Below, in pieces: positions 7,308 to 14,200 of a stretch of DNA of 14,877 bases (positions are counted from its first letter, which is position 1; each line of letters opens with the position of its first letter). The position numbers and the translations under genes were made by a program. The DNA lies in the NCBI GenBank assembly GCA_934692665.1, contig CAKUUG010000039.1:1-14877 (forward strand), written 5' to 3'. Below the pieces are notes generated by a model that did no database searches, had not been told where the DNA came from, and worked only from the letters and a program-made list of their open reading frames with translations. Source of the stretch: an uncultured Candidatus Melainabacteria bacterium. GTDB lineage: Bacteria > Cyanobacteriota > Vampirovibrionia > Gastranaerophilales > Gastranaerophilaceae.

Positions 7308-7514
7308 ATGGTACAGAATCAAAATGAAAAATACTTGCTAAAATTCATGGCTGATGGAGCTTTTGAAAGATCAAGAAAGAATGATTTAATCAAATTAGTG
7401 TGCAAATTTGGTATAAAAATCAATTTTCAAAACCAAAATCCTGTTTATCAAATTATCGATGAAATGGATTTTGATTTGAGATATAAAAACATTATTGGCA
7501 AAAAATATGACTAA
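7308..7514 (+). CDS. Small protein of unknown function before the GGDEF gene
   Basis: This 68-residue soluble, mixed-charge protein has no signal peptide, membrane segment or recognised motif. Short hydrophobic patches around F33-G-I-K-I-N-F and Y47-Q-I-I suggest a compact alpha/beta fold. It lies on the coding strand directly between the LCP gene and the diguanylate cyclase gene. Its stop overlaps the ATG of the cyclase gene by 8 nt (ATGACTAA), an arrangement typical of translational coupling. There is no evident ribosome site before ATG 7308. The overlap and strand make it a credible gene, possibly an accessory or regulatory partner of the cyclase, but function is unknown. Confidence 0.55.
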   Translation: MVQNQNEKYLLKFMADGAFERSRKNDLIKLVCKFGIKINFQNQNPVYQIIDEMDFDLRYKNIIGKKYD

Positions 7515-9297
7515 TCAACAAAGAGAAAAATTATCGTTCGTTATATATTCATTTATAATAGCTTTTATATGTATCTTTTTTTTGTGGCTTGGAAATTTTA
7601 AAATTTTCCAAGACTTTATCACAAAAATAGAACAAAATTCTTTTGATATGAGGCAGGCAATTGCCTCAAAATACAAGACTTTTGATAATAATATTGTTGT
7701 TCTTGGAATTGATGATCCGACTTATGAATATATTATGGATAAATTCGGTAGTTGGCCTATTTCTAGAAAGATTTGGGCAGATACTATTGAGCTTTTGGAA
7801 AAATCGGACGCAAAAGCAATTGTTTTTGATTTGTCTTTTTTGAAGCCAAATCTGAATGACGCTGCTTCCGATAAGGCCCTTGTTTATGCAGCAAGTAAAT
7901 ATAATAATGTATACTTTGCAATGAATTTTGATAATTACGATAAAGATGTAAGAACCCCTCCTACTATTTCTCCAAAATTCAAAGTAAAAGTGAAATCAGG
8001 AGTTTTATCCGACAATGAGTGCACAACTTTTTCAAACGCAAGATTTGTTATGGATGAATTGTCTTTTGCAACAAAAAATGTTGGTGCAATAAACATAAAT
8101 CGTGACAACGATGGAGTAATTAGAAAGTTTGCACCTTTATTTAAGTACAAAAATGATTATTATCCTGCTTTGTCTTTAAGAGTTGCAATGGATTTGTTAA
8201 AGGTTCAAGATATTGAAATTGAAAAAACAAAAATAATTCTTGGTGGCAAATATACAATTCCAATTGATGAATCAAATCGTGCAATATTGAACTGGTATGG
8301 CTCTGATGATGCTTACAAACATGTTTCTTTTTATAGTATGTTAGTTGCACAAAAGAAGCACAATACAAAGTTTTTTAAAGACAATTTTAAAAACAAAATC
8401 GTATTCATAGGTACAACTGCAACGAGTATGGCCGATATAAAAAGTTCTCCTGTTTCCAGTCAAATATCCGGTGTAGATTTGCATACGACTTTTTTGAACA
8501 ATATTTTGGATAATAATTTTATAGAAAAATCCCCTCTTAAAGTCGATTTTTTAGTCGCTATATTTTTGTCTTTTTTGATTGGGTATTTTGTTCTTGCAAA
8601 TGAATCTATCATAAAGTCTTTTATGGCATTGTTTTTGATACTAATCTTTTATGGTATTTACGCCTTTGTAGTTATGGCAATGTATGACGTGTGGGTTTCT
8701 GTCGTTTTTCCGTATTTGACAGTTGCTTCTACTTTTGTCTTGGTTTATTGCGAAAAGTACCTTCTAAAATCAAAAGATTACGAACAAACATACAAATTGG
8801 CTGTTACTGATGGTTTGACTCAATTGTATAACCACAGATTCTTTCAAGAACAGTTAGCTTTAAATGTGAACAATTTTAGAAGATATGGTTCTGTGTTTTC
8901 AATTATTATGATTGATATTGATTTCTTTAAAAAATTTAACGATACTTATGGTCACCAATCCGGTGATTGCGTATTAAAACAAGTCGCAACAATAATGAGA
9001 AACACTTCTCGCTCAACAGATCTTGCATGTAGGTATGGCGGCGAAGAAATGACTTTAATTTTGAATAATACAAACAAAAAAGATGCTGTAATATTGGCGC
9101 AAAAAATATGCCAAACTGTCAGAAATACTCTTTTTGTATTGGCAAATGGTGAAAAAGTTCACGTAACAATAAGTGTAGGCGTTGCAACGGTTGGACTAAA
9201 TGGGCAAAAGCCAAAAGAATTGATTGAATATGCCGACAAATGCCTTTATATTGCAAAAGAAAACGGCAGAAATCAAGTTGTATACAAAACAAAATAA
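7507..9297 (+). CDS. CHASE2-GGDEF membrane diguanylate cyclase
   Basis: This 596-residue protein has an N-terminal membrane helix (about 11-31), an extracytoplasmic CHASE2 sensor domain (about 35-340), three membrane helices between about 347 and 418, and a cytoplasmic GGDEF domain (about 430-592). GGDEF domains make cyclic di-GMP from two GTP. The metal-binding D-I-D motif (MIDIDFFKKFND) and the active-site loop RYGGEEM (GGEEM at 511-515) are present. The last loop position is Met instead of the usual Phe. The inhibitory I-site R502-S-T-D505 lies exactly five residues before GGEE, so product feedback is likely intact. I chose ATG 7507 over TTG 7495 because ATG is the better start codon and overlaps the stop of the small upstream ORF. 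Neither start has a good ribosome site. CHASE2 ligands are generally unknown. Confidence 0.93.
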   Translation: MTNQQREKLSFVIYSFIIAFICIFFLWLGNFKIFQDFITKIEQNSFDMRQAIASKYKTFDNNIVVLGIDDPTYEYIMDKFGSWPISRKIWADTIELLEKSDAKAIVFDLSFLKPNLNDAASDKALVYAASKYNNVYFAMNFDNYDKDVRTPPTISPKFKVKVKSGVLSDNECTTFSNARFVMDELSFATKNVGAININRDNDGVIRKFAPLFKYKNDYYPALSLRVAMDLLKVQDIEIEKTKIILGGKYTIPIDESNRAILNWYGSDDAYKHVSFYSMLVAQKKHNTKFFKDNFKNKIVFIGTTATSMADIKSSPVSSQISGVDLHTTFLNNILDNNFIEKSPLKVDFLVAIFLSFLIGYFVLANESIIKSFMALFLILIFYGIYAFVVMAMYDVWVSVVFPYLTVASTFVLVYCEKYLLKSKDYEQTYKLAVTDGLTQLYNHRFFQEQLALNVNNFRRYGSVFSIIMIDIDFFKKFNDTYGHQSGDCVLKQVATIMRNTSRSTDLACRYGGEEMTLILNNTNKKDAVILAQKICQTVRNTLFVLANGEKVHVTISVGVATVGLNGQKPKELIEYADKCLYIAKENGRNQVVYKTK

Positions 9298-9304
9298 ACT
9301 TCTT

Positions 9305-9733
9305 TTAATTTGTCAATTGAAAAGGACATTTTGTGCATCTTGCTTTAGGGCGGAGTATCAAGTTGTCTTCCAGGTCATAAAGTTTTGCAATTCTTGTGAT
9401 TAATCTTTCTCCGCATTTTGGACATTTGATTTCAAAATTTGGATTAGTAGAATTGAGAAGTATTTGTTCTCTAATTTCATCCATTACATTGTTTTTTACA
9501 AGATTCAAATTTATCTTTGTTTCATAATGTTTTATTTCTTTGTTTTCGGTCTTTAAGCCTTTTGCGAGCTTTTGTCTTATTGTTGTTGGCAAAAACAACT
9601 CGTATCCCATCTCGATGTTTTGTATCTGTTCTATATCTAATCCGGAATTGTGTGCAAGTTGCTCTTGTGAGAGATTTAATTTTTCTCTTTTTTCAACAAC
9701 GAACTGTGCAAGCGATTTTTGCTCTTTTTTCAT
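9305..9733 (-). CDS. HTH (XRE-type) protein with C-terminal zinc ribbon
   Basis: This is a 142-residue cytoplasmic protein. Residues about 7-61 form a Cro/CI-type helix-turn-helix (LNLSQEQLAHNSGLDIEQIQNIE). Residues 65-100 are a linker. The C-terminus carries C104-P-K-C107 and C133-T-K-C136, a four-cysteine zinc ribbon. The combination suggests a DNA-binding regulator, though the zinc ribbon might instead contact protein or RNA. The ATG at 9733 begins one base after the secF stop (TAA-A-ATG) with no separate ribosome site, so translation is probably coupled to secF. It is therefore the third gene of a secD-secF operon. Its 3' end faces the CHASE2-GGDEF gene, with 7 bp between stop codons. Targets are unknown. 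Confidence 0.8.
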   Translation of the reverse strand: MKKEQKSLAQFVVEKREKLNLSQEQLAHNSGLDIEQIQNIEMGYELFLPTTIRQKLAKGLKTENKEIKHYETKINLNLVKNNVMDEIREQILLNSTNPNFEIKCPKCGERLITRIAKLYDLEDNLILRPKARCTKCPFQLTN

Positions 9734-9734
9734 T

Positions 9735-10712
9735 TTATTTTGCTTTATTCATTTTGTTTTTAACTATTGACAAAATTGTTCCCGCAACAAAGATTGAAGA
9801 ATATGTACCTACTGTAACACCAATGATAATTGCCAAAACAAATTCTTTTATATTTGCACCACCAAAGAAATATAATGCTAACAACGTAAACAATGTCGTT
9901 GCAGAAGTATTTATAGAGCGAGCAATTGTTTGATTGATTGAATTGTTGATGATTTCATCTGTTGACATTTTCTTTGCATAAAAACGCATATTTTCACGAA
10001 CTCTATCAAATACAACAATGGTGTCATTAATTGAATAACCGATAACAGTAAGTATTGCTGTAATAAACAAGCTATCTACCGTTGTATCAAAGAATATTCC
10101 TTTTAGAGCGAATATTCCGACAACAAACAATGCATCATGAAACAATGTTAAAAGTGCAATCCAACCGTACTCCGTTTGGAATCTGAATGAAATATACACA
10201 ACCATTACAACAAAAGCTACAATCAATGCTATCATTGTATTTTTTAGCAATTCTGAACCCAATGTCGGCCCAACCGAACTTACTTGTTCAAGAGAAGCAC
10301 CTTTGAAGTCTGATGAAACAACTTGTGTGATTTTATTGATTCTTTCTTGATTTTCTTTATCGCTTAAAAATGTAGTTCTAATTGAAACCAATTTTTGAGT
10401 GTTTTTTTCGGTAGAACTTTGGCTTGTTAGCTGAATGACAGGATTTTTAACTTGAATTTTTTCCAAGCTTGTTCTGATTTTGTTTACAACATCAGCACTT
10501 GTTGAATTGTCCGATGTTTCTATGCTGTATTGCAAAATAGTACCGCCGGTAAAATCGATTCCGAGTTTCAACGGTGAGTGATTAGGCTGTGTAATCATAA
10601 GAAAAAGAATTGCAATAACACAAGGTATCAACAATACTGCACTTATTGAAAGCCACAAGTATTTATATTTTACGATATCTAATTTAAATTTATTTTTTGT
10701 TTCTGCTGTCAT
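9735..10712 (-). CDS. secF: Protein translocase subunit SecF
   Basis: This 325-residue inner-membrane protein of the RND superfamily works with SecD and SecYEG, using proton motive force to help preproteins finish crossing the membrane. A first membrane helix (about 18-41) is followed by the conserved GIDFTGGT (51-58) and a periplasmic domain (about 60-150). The V-G-P-T-L-G motif (148-152) comes next, then five more helices. The family signature V223-I-G-Y-S-I-N-D-T-I-V-V-F-D-R-V-R-E-N is intact and includes the charged residues of the proton path. A good ribosome site (TAGGAG, 8 nt before ATG 10712) supports the start. It lies 16 bp after secD in one operon. Confidence 0.97.
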   Translation of the reverse strand: MTAETKNKFKLDIVKYKYLWLSISAVLLIPCVIAILFLMITQPNHSPLKLGIDFTGGTILQYSIETSDNSTSADVVNKIRTSLEKIQVKNPVIQLTSQSSTEKNTQKLVSIRTTFLSDKENQERINKITQVVSSDFKGASLEQVSSVGPTLGSELLKNTMIALIVAFVVMVVYISFRFQTEYGWIALLTLFHDALFVVGIFALKGIFFDTTVDSLFITAILTVIGYSINDTIVVFDRVRENMRFYAKKMSTDEIINNSINQTIARSINTSATTLFTLLALYFFGGANIKEFVLAIIIGVTVGTYSSIFVAGTILSIVKNKMNKAK

Positions 10713-10728
10713 TTATTTACTCCTAAAA

Positions 10729-12039
10729 TTAATCCAAAACGCCAAATTTTGCTTTTTCACGTTTAGTTTCTTCTGCAACAAAAGCATTTTGTATATCTTC
10801 TTTTTTCAAACCAAACAATTCAGGATATTTAAGGTCACTTGTACCGAAAATTAAATGCATGAAGTTTTTGGTAACTGTAATTGCACTGAACATTGATAAA
10901 ATAACACCTATTATCAAAGTGAGAGCAAATCCTTTTACCATTGAAGCCCCAAAGTAATATAATATGATACAAGTTAATATCGTTGAAACATTTGAATCAA
11001 AAATACTTGTCCAAGCTCTGTCGAAACCTGAATTTATTGCTGTATATAGGCTTCTGCCCATTTTTAGTTCTTCTTTTGTTCTTTCAAAAATAAGTATGTT
11101 GGCATCTATTGCCATACCGATTGACAGTACAAAACCTGCTATACCTGTAAGAGTAAGAGTTACCGGTATGGTTTTGTAGATTGCAAAGTTGACTAATGCA
11201 TATATTACTAAAGCAAAGCAAGAAATCAAACCCAATAGTCTATAATAAGCCAACATAAATATCATTACTGCACCAACGCCTATAAAACCTGCTATTTTAG
11301 ATTTGTTGATACTGTCTTGTCCGAGTGTTGGCCCAACGGTTTCTTCTTGAATTATTTTTGCTCCTACAGGCAAAGCACCTGCATTTAGCAAATCTACCAT
11401 TTCTTTTGCTTCTTCATATTCAAAGCCGCCTTCCCCGCCGGTAATTTGGGCATGTCCGCCTGTGATTGCTTCGTTTACCCTCGGAGCAGACTGCATTTGT
11501 CCGTTAAAGAAGATTGCCATTTGTTTTCCGGTTAATTCTGTTGTTAGATTTGCAAATTTCTTTGCACCTTCCAAATTGAATTCCAACTCAACTGTCCATT
11601 CACCATTGCTTGGATTTGAACCTACAAGAGCTTTTTTCAAGTCTTTACCCGTAAGGTTTGTAGCTTGCCAAGTTGTTGTGCCGTCAAGATTTTGAACTGG
11701 TCTTTTAAATTCCAGTTGTGCTGTTTGTCCGATAAATTCTTTTGCTTTTGAAGTATCTTTTATGTTAGGTATTTCAATAAGCAATCTTTTTGTGCCTATT
11801 TTTTGAACTATGGTTTCACCAACGCCCATAGCATTGACTCTGTTTTCAATCGCATATTGAAGACTGTCCATTACATCAGGTGTAATTTTAGGTACTGCTT
11901 CTGATTCTTGTGCTTCTAAAAGCAATCTCGAACCGCCAACCAAATCAAGCCCCAGACTGGTTGGTTTTTTATAGATTATAAAAATACTTCCCAATGCTAT
12001 TGAGATAATTATCCAAAAAAGAATAAGTTTATTTTTCAT
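10729..12039 (-). CDS. secD: Protein translocase subunit SecD
   Basis: This 436-residue partner of SecF is shorter than the 615-residue E. coli protein but close to other compact bacterial SecDs. A first helix (about 5-23) precedes G30-L-D-L-V-G-G. The periplasmic P1 region holds the M174-A-I-F-F-N-G-Q-M-Q-S-A-P motif. The ALPVG (222-226) and ETVGPTLGQDSI (233-244) motifs lead into a five-helix membrane block. That block contains S307-I-G-M-A-I-D-A-N-I-L-I-F-E-R, whose Asp is the conserved proton-relay residue. No piece appears missing. ATG 12039 has GAGGA about 7 nt upstream and a near-consensus promoter at 12080-12108. It is the first gene of secD-secF-HTH/zinc ribbon. Confidence 0.97.
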   Translation of the reverse strand: MKNKLILFWIIISIALGSIFIIYKKPTSLGLDLVGGSRLLLEAQESEAVPKITPDVMDSLQYAIENRVNAMGVGETIVQKIGTKRLLIEIPNIKDTSKAKEFIGQTAQLEFKRPVQNLDGTTTWQATNLTGKDLKKALVGSNPSNGEWTVELEFNLEGAKKFANLTTELTGKQMAIFFNGQMQSAPRVNEAITGGHAQITGGEGGFEYEEAKEMVDLLNAGALPVGAKIIQEETVGPTLGQDSINKSKIAGFIGVGAVMIFMLAYYRLLGLISCFALVIYALVNFAIYKTIPVTLTLTGIAGFVLSIGMAIDANILIFERTKEELKMGRSLYTAINSGFDRAWTSIFDSNVSTILTCIILYYFGASMVKGFALTLIIGVILSMFSAITVTKNFMHLIFGTSDLKYPELFGLKKEDIQNAFVAEETKREKAKFGVLD

Positions 12040-12079
12040 CTGCGTTCCTCAAATTTTATAGAATATTAATATCTTTCAA

Positions 12080-12108
12080 ATTATAACAAAAAAAAATTAA
12101 ATTGTTAA
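12080..12108 (-). promoter_or_regulatory. Promoter of the secD-secF operon
   Basis: On the minus strand, TTAACA (12108-12103), exactly 17 bp and a perfect TATAAT (12085-12080) form a near-consensus housekeeping promoter. Transcription would start around 12073, giving a leader of about 34 nt before the secD ATG. Confidence 0.6.
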
Positions 12109-12142
12109 ATTGTAAACTTAGGTAATATAAATCTTAAAAATA

Positions 12143-12155
12143 TTACAATTTGTAA
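12143..12155. repeat. Palindrome TTACAA-T-TTGTAA in the secD/ilvC intergenic region
   Basis: A perfect 6-bp inverted repeat with a 1-bp centre overlaps the -35 box proposed for the short RNA. Further half-sites (TTACAA or TTGTAA) occur at 12110-12115, 12304-12309 and 12334-12339, the last just upstream of the ilvC -35 box. It could be an operator, though high AT content makes such matches less striking. Confidence 0.3.
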
Positions 12156-12179
12156 AAGAAAATATATACACGTTATATA
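12150..12179 (+). promoter_or_regulatory. Candidate promoter for the short RNA or leader upstream of ilvC
   Basis: TTGTAA (12150-12155) and TATATA (12174-12179) are 18 bp apart on the plus strand, and transcription would start near 12186. The downstream intrinsic terminator makes some plus-strand promoter in this stretch likely. The boxes themselves are only moderate matches. Confidence 0.35.
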
Positions 12180-12185
12180 CATTTT

Positions 12186-12291
12186 ATATGTGGAATTTAT
12201 GATATACAAGTTGTTCTCTTTTCCACTCCTTCCTCCATATGCAGATTTATAGCATTAGTCCAGAGTACCTTATGTGCTTTGGATTTTTTTT
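12186..12291 (+). ncRNA. Putative short terminated RNA (sRNA or attenuated ilvC leader)
   Basis: About 105 nt lie between a candidate promoter and a strong intrinsic terminator, upstream of ilvC. GTGGAA (12190-12195) can pair with TTCCAC (12221-12226), and ATATG (12186-12190) with CATAT (12236-12240). A pyrimidine-rich segment, CACTCCTTCCTCC (12224-12236), lies in or beside these pairings. Its CACTCCTT is an exact complement of AAGGAGTG at the ilvC ribosome site (12395-12402). The design recalls cyanobacterial Yfr1, which has an unpaired CU-rich motif between two hairpins, but this is analogy and not a homology claim. The alternative is a leader peptide (MIYKLFSFPLLPPYADL, 12199-12252) ahead of an attenuator. 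Confidence 0.4.
12259..12291 (+). terminator. Intrinsic terminator upstream of ilvC
   Basis: TCCAGAGTAC (12259-12268) pairs with GTGCTTTGGA (12274-12283) as a 10-bp stem with two G-U pairs and loop CTTAT. Eight consecutive T residues (12284-12291) follow. No annotated plus-strand gene lies directly upstream, since secD runs the other way, so it must end a short transcript that starts within this intergenic region. Confidence 0.75.
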
Positions 12292-12342
12292 ATTTAAAAA
12301 TATTTACAATTAACAAATGTCTTTGGCAAAAAATTACAAATA

Positions 12343-12371
12343 TTGACGTAATTTTATTATAAGACTAAACT
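12343..12371 (+). promoter_or_regulatory. Promoter of ilvC
   Basis: TTGACG (12343-12348), a 17-bp spacer and TAAACT (12366-12371) lie downstream of the intrinsic terminator, so ilvC can be transcribed independently of the short RNA. The implied start near 12378 gives a leader of about 29 nt. The -10 box is a modest match. Confidence 0.45.
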
Positions 12372-12394
12372 TAAATTATTAGAGAAGTTTAAAT

Positions 12395-12400
12395 AAGGAG
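12395..12400 (+). promoter_or_regulatory. Strong ilvC ribosome-binding site
   Basis: AAGGAG lies 6 nt before ATG 12407, the best Shine-Dalgarno match in the window. With the following TG it is the exact complement of CACTCCTT at 12224-12231. Confidence 0.85.
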
Positions 12401-12406
12401 TGTAAA

Positions 12407-13402
12407 ATGGTTAAAATTTATTATGCACCTGATTGTGATTTGAACAGACTAGATGGAAAAACTGTCGCAATTATGGGTTACGGTTCTCAAGGTCATGCTC
12501 ATGCACTAAATTTAAAAGAGTCAGGAGTTAACGTTGTTGTTGGACTTTATGAAGGTTCAAAATCAGCAATAAAAGCTCGTGAAGCAGGTCTGGAAGTTTT
12601 AACCGTTGCTGAAGCTGCCAAAAAGGCGGACATTATAATGATATTGCTGCCTGATGAACTCCAAGCGGGCGTTTACGAGAAAGAAATTAAACCATATTTA
12701 ACAACAGGTAAAACATTGGCATTTGCTCATGGTTTTAATATTCATTTTAATTTAATTAAACCACCAAGTGATGTTGATGTAATCATGATTGCTCCAAAAG
12801 GCCCGGGCCATACAGTAAGAAGTGAATATGTTGCAGGAAAAGGTGTACCTTGTTTAATTGCGGTTCAGCAAGATGCAACAGGAAACGCTCTTGCTAACGG
12901 TTTGGCATACGCTGCAGGTATTGGTGGGGCTCGTGCAGGTGTTATCGAAACAACATTCAGAATCGAAACAGAAACCGACTTGTTTGGTGAACAAGCAGTA
13001 TTATGTGGTGGCGTTTGTGCTTTAATGCAAGCAGGTTTTGAGACTTTGGTAGAAGCAGGTTATGCTCCTGAAAATGCTTATTTTGAATGTATTCACGAAA
13101 TGAAACTTATTGTTGATTTGATATACCAAGGTGGTTTTGAAACAATGAGAAGATCAATTTCAAATACTGCCGAATTTGGTGATTACGAAATTGGCAAGAG
13201 AATAATTACAGAAGATACTAAAAAAGAAATGAAAAAAGTATTAGCAGAAATCCAAGACGGTACTTTTGCAAGAAACTGGATTAACGAATGCAATACAAAC
13301 CAAATTCACTTTAAAACTACACGCAATTTGAAACTTCAACATCCTTCTGAAGCAGTTGGAAAAGAGTTGCGTAAAATGTACAGCTGGAACGAAAACAAAT
13401 AG
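12407..13402 (+). CDS. ilvC: Ketol-acid reductoisomerase (class I)
   Basis: This 331-residue enzyme is of class I (short) length. It converts acetolactate or acetohydroxybutyrate to the dihydroxy acids leading to valine, leucine and isoleucine, using Mg2+ and NAD(P)H in the cytoplasm. The Rossmann motif G24-Y-G-S-Q-G-H is followed by the cofactor loop G46-L-Y-E-G-S-K-S. Its serines fit phosphate contacts of NADPH, though cofactor preference is not proven. Catalytic residues seen are H108, K131, D191 and E195 (DLFGE), E227, E231 and S252. It has its own promoter and a strong ribosome site. The group 3 sigma gene begins 9 bp after the stop, so the two are probably co-transcribed. No other branched-chain biosynthesis gene is in the window. 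Confidence 0.98.
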   Translation: MVKIYYAPDCDLNRLDGKTVAIMGYGSQGHAHALNLKESGVNVVVGLYEGSKSAIKAREAGLEVLTVAEAAKKADIIMILLPDELQAGVYEKEIKPYLTTGKTLAFAHGFNIHFNLIKPPSDVDVIMIAPKGPGHTVRSEYVAGKGVPCLIAVQQDATGNALANGLAYAAGIGGARAGVIETTFRIETETDLFGEQAVLCGGVCALMQAGFETLVEAGYAPENAYFECIHEMKLIVDLIYQGGFETMRRSISNTAEFGDYEIGKRIITEDTKKEMKKVLAEIQDGTFARNWINECNTNQIHFKTTRNLKLQHPSEAVGKELRKMYSWNENK

Positions 13403-13411
13403 GGACTTTTA

Positions 13412-14200
13412 ATGGAAGAAAATTTATCTTTTGAAGAAGTCAATATTTGGCTAGATGAATACAAGTCTACTGACAACGAAAAAACCAAAAAGAAGCTAAA
13501 GGAACTTATAGTGCTTGCTTGCATGCCTATTGTAAAAAAAGTTTCTTATGCTCTTGCTCGTCGTTCTACCGACCCTGTGGAAGATATTACCCAAGTTGGC
13601 TCTTTGGGGTTAATCAAAGCAATTGATTTGTATAATCCTGAAATTTCAAAAAATTTCAAATCTTATGCAACATATTTGATAACGGGTGAAATCAGACACT
13701 ATTTGCGTGATAAAATCACAATAATAAGAGCTCCGAGAGAAATCAAAGAGTTGTCTTTCAGGGTGCATAAATTAACATTAGAATTAACGGAAGAACTAGG
13801 TAGAACTCCTACAGATAAAGATATTGCAGAAGCATTGCAAATGCCACAAGAAAAAGTTGAAGAATGCAATACCTTAGATAGAAGAACAACTACAATTTCT
13901 ATTGATCAGATGTTTGGTAACGACGACAATTCTATATCTTTGGTAGAAAAAATCGAAGATGAAAGTCAAAAACAAGCATTCAACAGCTATGAGAACAGGA
14001 TGATTCTTGATGACGCCATAAAAAGACTAGAACCTGTAGAGCAACAGCTTGTTATTTTGAATTATTATGATGGCTTAAACCAAAGAGAAATTGCAGAAAA
14101 ATTAGATATGAGCCAAATGCAAGTTTCCAGAAAACTAAAAAAAGCACTTTCTAAATTGTTTTCTATTATTTCAAAAAAAGGTTTAAAGCAATATGAATGA
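13412..14200 (+). CDS. Group 3 RNA polymerase sigma factor, SigB/SigF type
   Basis: This 262-residue alternative sigma-70 family factor directs RNA polymerase to a special promoter class. Region 2 spans about 30-105, with the core-binding and -10 recognition signature D58-I-T-Q-V-G-S-L-G-L-I-K-A and F82-K-S-Y-A-T-Y-L-I-T-G-E-I-R-H-Y. Region 3 is about 107-152 (ELGRTPTDKDIAEAL). Region 4 is about 200-250, with the -35 helix-turn-helix N223-Q-R-E-I-A-E-K-L-D-M-S-Q-M-Q-V-S-R. Region 1.1, typical of housekeeping sigmas, is absent. Its length and layout match B. subtilis SigB/F/G and cyanobacterial SigF. Its last 8 nt overlap the prepilin peptidase start. Cyanobacterial SigF controls pilus genes, so pilus control is a reasonable inference. 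No anti-sigma gene is in view. Confidence 0.92.
   Translation: MEENLSFEEVNIWLDEYKSTDNEKTKKKLKELIVLACMPIVKKVSYALARRSTDPVEDITQVGSLGLIKAIDLYNPEISKNFKSYATYLITGEIRHYLRDKITIIRAPREIKELSFRVHKLTLELTEELGRTPTDKDIAEALQMPQEKVEECNTLDRRTTTISIDQMFGNDDNSISLVEKIEDESQKQAFNSYENRMILDDAIKRLEPVEQQLVILNYYDGLNQREIAEKLDMSQMQVSRKLKKALSKLFSIISKKGLKQYE

Noticed and set aside
9302..9324. Hairpin CTTTTAATT/AATTGAAAAG between the convergent GGDEF and HTH genes as a bidirectional terminator.
   Set aside because: The stem is AT-rich with a bulge, overlaps the HTH gene's 3' end, and neither side is followed by a good U tract.
12040..12406. T-box or known riboswitch upstream of ilvC.
   Set aside because: I could not find the conserved T-box core sequence or any riboswitch core that I recognise; only the hairpins, terminator and CU motif are visible.
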